Positions 35,526 through 47,357 of a stretch of DNA of 64,000 nt are shown here, one piece after another. Both the position numbers and the translations under genes were made by a program. Below the pieces are notes generated by a model, which worked only from the letters and a program-made list of their open reading frames with translations, did not search any database and had not been told where the DNA came from. The DNA comes from Pegoplata infirma (taxonomy: Eukaryota > Arthropoda > Insecta > Diptera > Anthomyiidae), in NCBI GenBank assembly GCA_963921195.1, contig OY992536.1:7750001-7814000 (forward strand), given 5' to 3'. The number at the start of each line of letters is the position of its first letter. Within the stretch, counting starts at the first letter, position 1.

Positions 35526-35638
35526 TTACGTACCTCCGATCAACTCGCGATGAAAACCAAATTAAAGCTAACCCTAAACACATTATTTTCCCATCAGGTC
35601 ATGAGTTAAAGCGCGGTAGACGAACAAATATGGTTTAA
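35526..35638 (+). other. coding-like island 2 (37 codons, ends TAA)
   Basis: After a good acceptor-like tract ('ctctttttcttatatctttag') an open frame runs 35528-35638 to TAA. It has balanced composition (TYLRSTRDENQIKAN ... FPSGHELKRGRRTNMV). I do not recognise the peptide. It sits in the loop of inverted repeat O, so it may be a fragment of a mobile-element gene and not a host terminal exon. Confidence 0.2.
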
Positions 35639-35999
35639 AATTTAGAGTAGAATCTTTAGATTTAAAAAAAATCAAAGGTTTCGTAATTTTTCAAAAATCT
35701 GATTTTAATTTTTAAACGTTAATAATTAAGTGATTATTAATTTGAAAATTTGTATCATATATTTGTTTTAACTACATTTAAACACCAACAAAATATTGTC
35801 CAACTGTTTTTAAGATATCGGTCAAAATTAGTCGAAAATTATAATTTCTTAATTTTTTTTTTTTTGAAAACATTGCAATTTTGAAAAATCGATTACTGAA
35901 AAATTAACTTTTAAAAAAAGGCTGAAAATTGTATCATATCAAAAAATGAGCGAAATCGGAGGGGGTTGGGTCCGAAATTTTTCCAAATTGTCATGGTAT

Positions 36000-37830
36000 G
36001 CGCCAGATACACCTAGTTTACAAATAAAAAAAAAATTGCGATCCGCGACATTTTTCATTTATTTTCCATGTAAAATCTTACGCTGAATCCGAAAATCCAC
36101 TCAAAAATTTTGAAGTAGAAAAGTTTTCGAGATATTGAGGCATGTCACAGACTCAATTCCGTTCGAATTTGGAAAAAGTGGTTTACTCGTAAAACGCAAA
36201 GCGAATATTTTTTTCGAAATGAAACCATTTTTATGCAATTCAATTCCACTTAAATTTTTGAAAGTGATTTCATTCCGAAAATTATAATATTCCTTTTGTG
36301 TTTTACGAGCAAACCACTTTTTCCCAATCCGAACAGAATTGAGTCTGTGACATGCCCCATTGCCTACTTTTCAAATTTTCCTCTTCTTAAAAAAGTGGGT
36401 TTACTTAAATTTTAATATCTCCAACAGAAATTGATAGATTTCATTATTTTTGGCTTTAAACTAAAGTTAATTTAATGATCTATCAATATAATTATCGCTT
36501 TAGAAGCTATTAATCGATATATCGAGAATTTTGCTTCATTTTTACCGAAATTCATGGAAAAGGTAAATTCAATTGAAAATTTCAGAAAGAAAAAAAATAT
36601 TCAAAATTCATTTCTCTCTTTACAGACTAAGTGTGATCTATTACGAAGAAAATAAGAGGTCTTCTAAAATAATTCCATTGAAAAATGTCAGATATGCGTG
36701 CATTTGAGTAAAAATGCAGAATTCAGTTTTTATACAAATACAGTTATAATATTTGTGAGATTTTACATTTGTCATACCCAAAATAAAAAATGCAACTGTT
36801 TTTGTATAAAAATTAATTCGTCATTTTTGTTCAAATGTTTGTAACTTCTACAATTTTTGACGGATTTTATTAAAAAAAAACTGTTATTGTTTGCGTAATA
36901 GATCCTATTTAAACTTTACATTCAGAAGTAAAATTTAAAAAAATGCTAACTGAGTAAAATAGAATTTACAATAGAATTTACTTTTTTTCGCCAAATTTCA
37001 TTTGAATTGATGTAAAATTGTCGATATATCGACTTATAGATTTTAGTGCTATAATCAGAATGATTAATATTGTACGGAGAATTGATAAAGTATTTAATTA
37101 GCTTTAATTTAAAAGTAAAAAATTCAATTCCTCCAATTTTGTCTTGAGATATTTTTATTTATGCCAAAAAACTTTTTATATATGGAATTTAGCCATATCT
37201 TTAAAACTTTTCTAATTTTGAACTTTCTGACTTCATTTTCGAACTCAGTGCGCGATTTTATATGGAAAATAAATGTTAAATATCGTGAGTCGAAAATTTT
37301 TTCAAAATTTGTAAACTGGTGTTACACTCCCTAAATAAACAAGAAATGTATAAAAACTGAATTTCTGCATTTCTACTCAAATGCATATAACTTGTACAAT
37401 TTTCAACGGATTTTTTTAAAAACTATCCTTACTCAGACTTGAATTTGCAAAAACGAATTTTAAAAACTTTTTTCTTTGTAAAATTTACACTGTAATTTAA
37501 ATTTTTTTTGCAAAATTTTGGTAAAATAGAAGCAAAATTGTCGATATATCGATTAATAGCTTCTAATGCTGGATGATAGATCGTTAAATTACCATTAAAT
37601 TAAAACCAAAAAAAATGTAATCCATAAATTTGTTGCGGAGTTATTTTAGTTTAAGTGAAACCACTTTTTTAAAATGGTGAAAATTTTAAAAGTTGTCGAT
37701 ATCTCAAAAACTGTTCTACTTCTGAAACTTTGGATTGCATTTTCGGATTCAGCGTATGATTTTATATGGAAAATTAATGCAACATATCGTGGATTATAAT
37801 CTCTGTAAACTAGTGTAATCTGTGCTTTTA
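36000..37830. repeat. family N modules with TCGATATATCGA
   Basis: Three related modules of about 350-500 bp: one inverted (about 36000-36560), then two direct, about 520 bp apart (about 36960-37320 and 37490-37820). Each carries the 12-bp palindrome or near-palindrome TCGATATATCGA (36513, 37019, 37539), 'gattttatatggaaaa(t/a)' and 'gtaaactggtgt' or 'gtaaactagtgt'. Foldback 36139-36356 lies within the first. Confidence 0.6.
36139..36356. repeat. foldback (218 bp) with GGCATGTCACAG ends
   Basis: Arms of about 60 bp begin GGCATGTCACAGACTCAATT. They are conserved through 'aaaaagtggttt(a/g)ctcg' and the complement is found at the right. Likely a small foldback MITE; no target duplication was resolved. 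Confidence 0.75.
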
Positions 37831-39419
37831 TGGAATAACTGTGCGTATGAGTAATATTAATTTGAAAGTTCTTTAGTTTAATATTAATCATACGCCAGGT
37901 ATAACAAAATTAAAACAGTTTTTAAAAAGGGTAGCCAAAAGTCCTCTTTGCCAATTAAATACTTATCACGTGTTTGTAGATGTAATCGTAGAATGTGGCC
38001 AAGGTTTTTAACCTCTATTGTATGTATGTGTTAGTAACACACAAAATAAAAGTATAAACAATTTGTAAAGGTGTATGTTCAAGTACATACTATGGTATTA
38101 GAGACGCAAGAGTTTTTGTATTTTTTTATGATTTTTTCTTGTTTTTTTCGCATAGTCTGGTGTTTTTTTTTCGTTTTGTTGTGAAAAGTTATAAACAAAA
38201 GTACGCGTGACTTCCCATTGGTACCATTAAAGTGGCATATCCGTCCTAACTGCCAATACAGTTTAGTATTTGCGCAATATCAACGATATCACCACAACCT
38301 GCTGACATTAAACCTGAGTTTGATTTTTTCCATCCTGTGTTTTTTTTCCTTTACCTGAATATTTTTTTTTTATTTTTTTTTCCACTACACAGGCAGTGGA
38401 TGCTGAGTTTTAGTCAACAAAACATTAGCTTAACACTGGCAACAACACAAATTTACTTATTCGTATGTAGGAGTGTATGAAAAAAAAATAGCAATTCCAC
38501 TAAAACAACAGCAACAAAAATACAATGTAAAATGGTTTTAAATTGTTGTTAAGGTTGCCTATAAAAAAACCGGCAAAAACTTTCTAACAACGCACTTTAA
38601 ATCCTTCCCAGACCAACAGTTTAAATTCGAAAAACCAAAAAAAAATATAAAACTGTGTTTCCTCTTATTGTTGTCGTGGCGGCAGCGGCTGCTGTTGTTT
38701 TGCTGTTCCTGATGTTGTTGTCGTTGAAATTTTTTTTAAACATTTCTACATTCTCTGTTTAATATTTGGCTTTGTGAAAAATAATCATAATAATGACAAC
38801 AGACAACAACATTGTTAAGTATTATGAAAATCGCACAAAAATCATAACGTGTATTATTCACTGTCACGTCATGTCAAAATTTATGAAAACAAAACAACGG
38901 CGCAAAAAAAAACAGTATTGATATATATTTATGTATGTAAAAAATATGTATTACAAAACCCCGGTTTGTGTTGTAGGAAAAATTTCAAAATGAGAACAAA
39001 ACAAGAACATTGAACTCTATGTTAAAAAGATATTTCCATAAATTTTGTTTTTTCCTATTTTTTTTATTAAGTTTCCTAAATATATGCGTCGACGTTTACA
39101 ATAACAAAAGTCAAGCAAACAAAACACTTCAATTCAATACGCTATTTTTAAAAATGTAAATTAAGCGTTTTTTTTTTCTTTAATAGTTTTTTTTTCGAAA
39201 AGAAAATCCTCAGACGCAGAGACATCTATTTATAAAATCAGTGGGCCTTGAAATATAACGACCAAAAAAGGCGCCGGATGTCGGAATTAATTTGATTCGA
39301 CATTTACATTTAATATATAATATCATAATAATATATAAGTTGTAAATTAGCAAAAAAAAAAAACATGTAAATTTACCACTTATTTTTGAAAAATTACAAT
39401 CTTTCTTTGTAAGTTACAT
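37831..39419. other. unique non-coding stretch
   Basis: Contains GC-richer DNA at 38205-38320 with TTTGCGCAAT (a C/EBP-type palindrome core TTGCGCAA) and 'ccattaaagtggcatatcc'. There is a strong acceptor-like tract ending CACTACACAG at about 38391 and Gln-type CTG/TTG triplet runs at 38660-38730. None of these is tied to a gene I can define. Confidence 0.4.
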
Positions 39420-39655
39420 TTTTTATACCCTCTATCCTCCAGTAAATGAAACATGTTTTTTGTTTCATTTACTGACACTTGGACCAAGCGGATCAGGCAA
39501 GTCAATTATTTTTCTGCCCGTCCCTTTTTTAGGCAGGGTTATAAACAAATAATTTGAATAATGATAAAATTGCATTAATTAGGTGAAAAAACATTTCCTT
39601 ATCTATAACTCAATATTTTTCGCGAGGAGAAAAATGCATTTTTTCTTTTTTTCCC
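39420..39655 (-). mobile_element. decayed DL-B fragment
   Basis: 'ttttataccctctatcc' and 'caaataatttgaataatgat' followed by 'aaaattgcatt' parallel the minus-oriented copy at 26560-26630. It is strongly diverged. Confidence 0.4.
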
Positions 39656-39689
39656 CTTTTTATACCCACCACTCTAGTGATAGAGGGTA

Positions 39690-40085
39690 CACTCAAAGAA
39701 TTATGTAGGTAAATTCCAGTGAATATTCACTTAAAACAAATGAAATTTTATTTAAAAACCATTCCACTGTTTTTTCATTTAAAATAAAAACACATTACAG
39801 TCAATTTTAAATGTTAATTTAATGACTAACCAAAACATTAAAAAACTAGTGGATATTCACTTATTTTGTATTGAAAAACAGTAAAACTATAGAAGAAATT
39901 TTTTACTGCCGAAAACAAATGTAACAGAAAATTCATTTTTAAGACAGTAAATTATATTTTTTAAACCACAGAAATAGTAAAAAAATTAAATCCTTTATAA
40001 AATAAGTGATTTTTCTTTTAAAATGACTTTACTGATTACTTTTTAAAATAACCTACAAACAGTTAATGACATAATTTTCTTAGTG
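39690..40085. mobile_element. TA-target MITE H4 in DL-A2
   Basis: The ends CACTCAAAGAATTATGT and the complement of CACTAAGAAAATTATGT. TA flanks at 39688-39689 and 40086-40087. DL-A3 at 57010 gives the uninterrupted site 'agggtatatataagtttg', so the TA duplication is confirmed. 396 bp. Confidence 0.85.
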
Positions 40086-40160
40086 TATATATAAGTTTGT
40101 CATTCCGTTTGTAACACATCGAAATATTGGTCTAGGACCCCACAAAGTATATATATACAT

Positions 40161-40936
40161 TAGACTGCCCAGAAAAAAAGCGAAGTTTTTATTTTCTTGG
40201 GGGATACCTGCAAATTTTGTTCCTTTTTGTGCAAAAAATTTCGGTTTTTTTTTGGGATTTTTAAAATAATATCTAGAGGTCGCGATCTCGCGTTTTATAA
40301 CGATTTATTTTTTTTGAGTTTTTTATTATTTTAAATTGTTAAATATGATTAATATGATAAAATATCAGTAATTTCAGACAAAAAAAAATTAAATTAAAAA
40401 TTAAATATCGCTCATTCCATGAGATGTCTCCCAGCATCTAATCAAATGTTCCTTAATTTATTTGAAATTTTGCACACATGAACACTATGAAGCTATTAAA
40501 ATAAACCAGTTGTTAGTTCCGAGAAAATTCGTAAATTCGCGAATATATTCGCGTTCGCGAATTCGTGGATTTTCGCGAAACTAAAAACGAATTTATTTTA
40601 ATTGCTCCATAGTGTACCTGTGTGCGAAATTTCAAATAAATTAAAGAACATTTTATTAGATGCTGGGAGACATCTCATGGAATGAGCGATATTTAATTTT
40701 TAATTTAATTTTTTTTTGTCTGAAATTACTGATATTTTATCATATTAATCATATTTAACAATTTAAAATAATAAAAAACTCAAAAAAAATAAATCGTTAT
40801 AAAACGCGAGATCGCGACCTCTAGATATTATTTTAAAAATCCCAAAAAAAAACCGAAATTTTTTTGCACAAAAAGGAACAAAATTCGCAGGTATCCCCCA
40901 AGAAAATAACAACTTTGTTTTTTTCTGGGCAGTCTA
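40161..40936. mobile_element. hAT-like foldback with 8-bp duplication
   Basis: The ends TAGACTGCCCAG...CTGGGCAGTCTA sit between perfect ATATACAT repeats (40153-40160, 40937-40944). The arms are about 345 bp each and differ at few positions. The centre at about 40505-40590 has 'cgcgaatatattcgcg'. It lies in the TA tract of DL-A2. It has no coding capacity. Confidence 0.85.
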
Positions 40937-42011
40937 ATATACATATTCATGATCCTCGATCGATTTTAAGTCGATCTAGCGATGTCCGTCCGTCTGTCTG
41001 TCCGTCCGTAGAAAACTCGTTAACTTTTGAAAGACTTTACAGAGGCTACTGAAGTTTGGCACATATGTTTGGAATTTACCTAGTCAGGTTGGTATTGCAA
41101 TCCAGCCAAATCGGTTCAGTGGTTCATAAGTTATGAGCAAAAGAATAAATTTCGGCAAGGGTGTTTCGCGAATTTACGAGATAAAAAACACGATAACTTT
41201 TGAAAGACAATAATGAGACTGCAAAAGCTTGACATGTATCTTTGCCGTTCCCTAGGTCTGTTTGGTTTTAAATTTCAGCTCAATCGGTCCAGTGGTTCAA
41301 AAGTTATTAGCAAAACCCTGAATTTCAGATTAGTTTCATCTTAAATGCTACGTGTTTAAACAAGTTTTAAATGCATTGGTGGTAACTTAACAATGCTTTT
41401 CAAACTTGTTTAGTTTTAAAGCAACGCTTTTTAAACTTGTTTAGTTTTAAAAGCATTAGTAACTTAAAATTTACACTCGAAAAAAAATTTTTACACTCGA
41501 AAAAAATTTTACACTCAAAAAAAATTTTACACTCAAAAAAAAAAATTAGTTTTTTTACAAAAATTACAATATTTTGTGTACATACGTACGTGCATTCACT
41601 CAGAAATATTTGTACATTAAAAAAGAAACAATACACTCGAAAAAAAAAGTTTTTTACTCAAAATAAAATATTTCTAATCAAAATTCTTAATTTTTTTTCA
41701 CGTTAAGATGTACGATCCTTAAAAAAAAAGTCATTGTGGAGGGTATTCATTAGAGTTTTTCTTTTCCCGGACTTTTTCATTTCCCGGGAAAGCGGGATTC
41801 GTTTTTAAATTTCCCGGGATCCCGGGAATTCCCGCAAAAACTAAAAACCCAAATTTTTTGTCAAAAAAAATTTATAAAAACCTTATGAATGCGATTACAC
41901 TATTTATAATATTTGTTTTTCAGAAAAAAAGAACAATTTTTGTTACACATTTTTTACAAAAAAAAAAACGGCCCAAATATGTCGAAGTCTTTTAAAAAGT
42001 ATTTTAAGGGA

Positions 42012-42288
42012 ATATCGCTCATTTACTTGTATAGTGTCATAACTCAAAAAATGTGATTTTTGAGTTAATAATGCAGCATTTTTCGTAATATCATGCTTTA
42101 TATTGTATCAAAAATTCGTATTTATATCTTTAAAACACCATCATTTGAGAAGAGAATACGTAATTATTTTATTTTCTATGTATCGGCCATTTTCAATGAA
42201 CAACCAGTTTCAATTGTAAACTTTAAAAGCGTTTTCTGCAAAATAAAACATTTTGAGTTATGACACTATGCAAGTAAACGAGCGATAT
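42012..42288. repeat. foldback (277 bp) with ATATCGCTC ends
   Basis: ATATCGCTCATTTACTTG then 'tatagtgtcataactcaaaa' at the left, with its complement at 42245-42288. It is nested in the 41751 hAT-like element. Confidence 0.75.
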
Positions 42289-42327
42289 GTTCTTTCACAT
42301 TCTTAAAGCTTTGCCTCTAAAACACAA

Positions 42328-43511
42328 TAGTGGTATTCAGAGTATCACTTGCCAGCCCTGGCACTGGTGGTAAAACAGAACTTTTTAAAATTACCTTTCA
42401 AAATAAATGTATTTTTTGAAAGAAGTAGTCTTTTGCTACATTGCACTATAGGGAATTTTCTGGTATTTTCTGGCCAAAACTCCAAAAGTTGGGATATTGC
42501 CTCAAAATTTGGCAAGTTTATTTGGCGGTAAGTTTTAAGGCTCTGTATAAAAAATTGGCATGATCTGGCCTAATAAATCGTGTTTTTAATGCAATTTTGT
42601 AATATAATTTTGTCAATAATTTTTACATCCACGCCCACAAAAGGGGGCGGGCAAAAAAATAATTTTCCTAGTGCCTTTGGTCCAAGTGCAGGGCTTTGAA
42701 CTTCTTGTGGCGTATTTTTTTTAATTTTTAAGCAAATGTACAAAAAAAAATGTAAAATATGGGATTTTGCGTAGCTAGACTGAGTTATTTAAGGGGGAGT
42801 TTTTTTTCACATGTTCCAATTTTGCCCATTTACGAACATGAACATCGTAAGACTATAAGACATATTCGTGCCAAACATCAGGTGGCTAGCTCTTTTGGTT
42901 TGGACAGCATCGTGCATTCCCCAGACAGTCAGACCGACAGACGGTCGGACGGACATCACTAAATATCTTTTCCCCATGGAGCCGCATGGCTTAGCGGATG
43001 AATACATCTTACTCACAAAGAGTTTCCCAATACCTCATGGAGATATGGGAGTATGCAATTATATGCAAAAAAAGTAGCAGTCCACAAATATATTTGGTTT
43101 AATAAAAAAAAAATTAATTAAATAGAAAAATTAAAAAAATATATAAATCAATATTTTAAACCTGTACTTTGTACAAAATATATTTATTTGCTCTATTGAT
43201 AATTGAAATTAATTTCAAAAGATTTTAATACAGGATTTTAAGTACGTTAATTTTGTAATAAGTTATGTTCTCCAAAATTAAAAAAAAAATAATAAAAAAT
43301 TAAATTTTGTTTTTGACGCCTCCGTACTAGCGGTAAAATAGTTTGGTGTACAAAAATATGTGTGCTAGCTTACTTTTATATAGTTTACTGTATAATGGCA
43401 TCCGAAAAAAGTTTTTTTGAACACATCAAAAATGGACTTTTGGCCAACAATTCCTTATAAATTCCCTATAGTGCATTGCCAGGGCTGGCAGAAAGACTCT
43501 GAATACCTCTA
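42328..43511. mobile_element. inner hAT-like element with CCAGCCCTGG ends
   Basis: The left end TAGTGGTATTCAGAGT, then 'gccagccctggca', is mirrored by the complement of TAGAGGTATTCAGAGT with 'gccagggctggca' at the right. No 8-bp duplication was found, so the exact ends are tentative. It holds a DL-B fragment. Confidence 0.6.
42600..42962 (+). mobile_element. DL-B fragment
   Basis: 'ccacgcccacaaaaggggg', 'ggtccaagtgcagggcttt', 'aagggggagtttt' and 'tttggacagcatcgtg' precede about eight GACR-type units ending 'ggacatcactaaatat'. Both terminal modules are lost. It is the innermost insertion of the nest. Confidence 0.65.
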
Positions 43512-44179
43512 ATGAACCTGATTCAGAGGAATTTCTCAATTATGTCTCTGAAACTGAATGTAACTGTTTCAGAGAAATGAAATTATAAAAAAAATTTACC
43601 TCAAAAAATTATTAAAAAATTTAAAAATTCTGGTTCTGATAATTATATTCTATCGAAGATTTAGATATTGTGAGACTTTTTTCATTTCGTAAGTCTTAGA
43701 TTTTATGACATTTGTTAGTTAGTTAGAAGGGGTCTCTTGGAATACTTTTTAAGACCTCCTGGTCCCTGCTTACGTTTCTGCCATCAATTATGGAGAATTT
43801 AAATAAAATCTCTAAAAAATCCCATACAAAATAATCAATAGAAGTCGAAAAATCAACCATTTCAAAGAAATTAAAGTTCCCGGGAATTCCCGCTCTATTT
43901 CCCGGGATTTCGGGATTGAAAATTTACGGGAATTCCCGTGAAAAACTCTAGTATTCATTGATTCGGCAAAGTCGAATTTAACTTTTCTACTTGTTTTTTA
44001 TCATTTTGTTCTAAAAGACAAAGAAAAAGTAAAGTGGTTTATTTTATACATATTGAGATAAACACTCCGTATTTTTTATCCTGATCGTTCAATATTCCGG
44101 TATTTAATATAACCGTTAACAAAATACTGGAAGTCATGATAGTATTAAATAAAACACTATAATTTAAAAGCGTTTTTTG

Positions 44180-44554
44180 CAGGGTTGGCAACCGATACAC
44201 ACCTAGAATAACGGTATTTGGCTATTGTACCGCAACCAATAAAGATATGGACATTTTCAAAAGCGATTATAAAAGCTGATGAAATCTCTAGTATTTTAAT
44301 TGTGTCACTTCGTGTTTCTACCGGTTCGTTTTAGTTATATAGGCCAATACCGTTATAATACCGTTTCAAACGGTTTTATAAAGGTATTCACCTATATTTC
44401 GAAAACGAACCTGTAGAAACACGAAGTGAGATATTTAAAATACTATAAATTTCATCAGCTATCATAATCGCTTTTGAAAATGTCCATATCTTTATTGGTT
44501 GCGGTACAATAGCCAAATACCGTTATTCTAGGTGGGTATCGGTTGCCAACCCTG
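44180..44554. mobile_element. hAT MITE (CAGGGTTGGCAACC ends)
   Basis: The ends CAGGGTTGGCAACCGATAC and the complement of CAGGGTTGGCAACCGATAC frame a 375-bp foldback. Perfect GTTTTTTG duplications lie at 44172-44179 and 44555-44562. CAG-type ends with an 8-bp duplication are standard for hAT. No gene inside. Confidence 0.88.
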
Positions 44555-44562
44555 GTTTTTTG

Positions 44563-45217
44563 TTATTAACTCGAGATATATTGTCATTTTTGGCACGTTT
44601 GTCAGTTTCCAAATTATAATTCATTTAGAACATTTTTTATAATTTCAACGTTATTTTTGAAAAATCAAAATTACCAACACTTGTTCCACTTCACAATTTT
44701 CACAAATTTCCTTCCTTTTTTTTTTTTGTATTTCAAAAAAAGCTAATGGAAAATTTGATGATAATCAGCTTCAAGAAGTGGTAAAATATACAAAAATATG
44801 TTGTAAATTGCCAAAAATGAATTATTGCCATCATAAGGCAAAAAGAAAAAAAAAATAAGAAAAAATATAAATTCGTAACATATTCTCAACCCCCTCATAA
44901 AGAGAAACAGTTTCCCTTCATTTTTCATAAAGTAAAAAAAGAAAATTATATAAATAACCGTAAAACAGTAACAAAAAGTGCGTGTGAATCGCTGGCAAGA
45001 AATATACAAAAAAAAAATTATATAACATCATCTTCTTCACATAAGTAAAAATCTTTAAGACTTTAGACATGTATTACATACAATTCTGTTTCCTTATTTA
45101 TATTTTAAGGAAAATAAAAAAAAAAAATAACAAAAATCCTATAAAGAAAATATGTCTACATCCTTTAATATGTTTTCATTGTTGGGATTTAAGGACTATT
45201 TTTATACATATTAGGCT
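44563..45217. other. AT-rich spacer
   Basis: The minus-strand frame at 44743-45009 is hydrophobic and AT-driven, with no recognisable domain. Confidence 0.4.
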
Positions 45218-45589
45218 TGTTTTTTGCAGACCGGATTAAGATTAGGATTAACTCTTTTTAGTTAAAAAATGGGTCAAATCAAGTGCAGACATTTTTTTTA
45301 TAATTTTTTCTGAATCTACATCCAATTAGTTAATATAAACAGGAAAAAAAATTAAGCGTTGTTCAAAATGTAAAATGGTATAAGAAAATCTGAGTTAATC
45401 CTACGATTTAACTAAATTTATTTTTCATTCTTTACATTTTGGGCAAAGCTTTATTTGTTTTTCTGTTTATATTTACTAATTGTACGTAATTTCAGAAAAA
45501 AATTATTAAAAAAAAAATCTGGACTTGATTTGACCCATTTTTTAACTAAATAAAGTTAATCCTAATATTAATCCGGTCTGCAAAAAACA
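45218..45589. repeat. foldback (372 bp) with CAGACCGGATTAA ends
   Basis: TGTTTTTTGCAGACCGGATT at the left with its complement at the right; arms of about 170 bp. The flanking 'ggct' on both sides could be a short duplication, but the offset is uncertain, so the class is not assigned. Confidence 0.75.
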
Positions 45590-46145
45590 GGGCTATTATG
45601 TAGGTCTATTGACAACCAGGCAAGTAAGTTTGAATGTTCGTAAGATAAAAAATAAGAAACATTCAAAATTGTTACAATTTGTTTAATATGTTTGCAATTT
45701 TTTCTTTTTTTCTTTTTTTTTGTTTTGATAAGGGGATTTAAATTCTTGTTGAAACCAGATTTCATGGTCGTCTGTAAAGGGTTTATTCCCTTTTTTTTGT
45801 ATAATTTTAGTACTATATAACAAATGTCGATTGTTATCATAGTCATCAATTTGAGTTTGGGAAAATTGTTTATATTTTATAACATCCATATATTGTTGAT
45901 TGATATGTTCAAAGTTATTTGGTTGTTATGTCTATTTATTTTTTTTTATGGAGAAATTTAGATAAATAAAATGATCATTTAAAAGGAAATGGAAGAAAGT
46001 TTCAAGGAAATTGATATTGAAGATATTTAGTATATTGAGGGATACTTTAAGAGAAATGAAGCAAATAACCGTACACTTGTTACATTTTGGATGGTAAGAA
46101 AGATATTTTTAAAATTTAAGTCAGGGTGCTTAGAAAAAAAAAAAA
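45590..46145. other. AT-rich spacer
   Basis: Short overlapping minus-strand frames of Lys-rich sequence; none recognised. Confidence 0.4.
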
Positions 46146-47353
46146 CAAGTAAAAAAGTTAAATTTATTTTAACGGAATCCATGAATGCCCTCCATAATAC
46201 CCAAAGTATTTAGAATACAAATGAATTTGAATACAAAATCACTTTTCAACTGATTTTAATTTTTGTCTTAAAAGAAAATTTTTTTGACACAAAATTTTTT
46301 TTTTTGAAGAAAAATATTTTTTTAGTCTTTCATTAAAAATCCACAAAAACTCCCAAAACTGCTCTAGAAACGTCCCAGGAGGGTTGCAATATGAGACCGA
46401 CCTCCATTAATCTTATGCCCCCAACATTTCCCTATTTTCCACTTTCTAACGGGGCTCCAATACAAAACATTTTTAAAAAATGTTTTCCTACCTTTCTAAG
46501 TCTCCCTAAAGTGCTCCTTGTGAGTCAAATGTATGACCGACTTCCAGTATTTTATCAATTCCAACATTTTCTCAGAACATACCTACCCTGTATCTGTAAC
46601 CCTTAGGATGGTCCCCATAATTTTTTTTATTTTTTATAAATTTGTTTTATTAAACCCGCTCCTATGATGCTTCCTATAGAATTAAAAAGTACGACCGACC
46701 ACAGTTATTTTTAATCCCCAACATTTTTTCCGAACATTAAAACACCCTATCTCCACTCCATAAGGGGGCTTCCATTCATTATAAAAATATGTATTTAAAA
46801 AAAATAATAAAAAATTTGTATGGGGACCCCCATAAAAGTTGAAAATATAGGGTAGGTATATTCTGAGAAAATGTTGCAGTTGAAAAAATATTGGGGGTTG
46901 GTCATACGTTTTGCTCCTCTAGGGGCACCCTGAGAGCAGGTAGAAACAATTTTTATAAAAATGACATTTTGTGTGGGAGCCCCCTTAGGAAGTGGAGATA
47001 TAGGTAAGGTATATATGTTCAGAAAAAATGTTGGAAAATTAATGGAGCTAGGTCTCAAAGTGCACCCACAGGGGCGTTTCTATGGCAGCTGTAGGGCTTT
47101 TTGTGGATTTTTACCCTAATATGCCCATCTTTGACCCCGGTGAGGAGTTATATAACCTCACCCCATCTTCCCAATTTTTTGGATCATGCTTTGTTTTCGA
47201 ACCTAACAAAATAGGAGTGTGTAGTGGATCGAAATCTATAACTGGTGCACTTTCCCACACCTAATACTGCATATGACAAATATATCTAGGTGTTACAAAC
47301 AGAATGAGAAGTTAGAAACACAATGACCCTTTATTACTAGGCTGGAGGGTATA
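46146..47353 (+). mobile_element. composite: DL-A-type ends around inverted family C repeats
   Basis: It begins CAAGTAAAAAAGTTAAATTT and 'gaatgccctccataat' and ends 'ggtgttacaaacagaatgag' and GGAGGGTATA, as in DL-A. Between them lies family C: 160-bp units in reverse orientation (about 46380-46770) and forward orientation (about 46800-47100), meeting near 46790. No GTCY stretch is present. The repeat units match 16.4-17.9 kb. Confidence 0.65.
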
Positions 47354-47357
47354 AAAA

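Larger units (their letters stand above)
34235..35920. repeat. inverted repeat O with nested insertions
   Basis: The left arm (about 34235-34460) and right arm (about 35690-35920) are complementary: 'aaaattgcgatattttcc' with 'cattgcaattttg', 'caattttgaccag' with 'ggtcaaaattag', and 'ttttgttggtatttaaatg' with its complement. H2, a DL-A fragment and coding-like island 2 lie between the arms. Confidence 0.65.
41751..43950. mobile_element. hAT-like element (TAGAGTTTTTC ends), 2.2 kb
   Basis: The ends TAGAGTTTTTC...GAAAAACTCTA are flanked by perfect GTATTCAT (41743-41750, 43951-43958). Sub-terminal TTCCCGGGAATTCCCG words occur at both ends. It carries a foldback and an inner hAT-like element. An open stretch at about 43513-43590 (EPDSEEFLNYVSETE) is compatible with a decayed transposase, but this is a guess. 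Confidence 0.8.
39661..43993 (-). mobile_element. DL-A2, inverted, with five nested insertions
   Basis: It starts 'tatacccaccactctag' at the left. It continues as 'gtttgtcattccgtttgtaa', 'aatattggtctaggacccc', six to seven GTCY units (40984-41010), a body with 'ttggtattgcaatccagcc', the TACACTC units, 'tgtggagggtattcat' and, after a hAT insertion, 'gattcggcaaagtcgaattt' to CTTG. Without inserts it is about 960 bp. H4, the 40161 foldback and the 41751 hAT element are inside it. Confidence 0.8.

Noticed and set aside
42976..43045. tRNA-like sequence with an A-box-like word (TGGCTTAGCGGA)
   Set aside because: No B box at the right distance and no cloverleaf stems; probably chance.
45218..45589. 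Assignment of the foldback to hAT
   Set aside because: Ends resemble CAG-type ends, but no 8-bp duplication is present; only a possible 4-bp 'ggct'.
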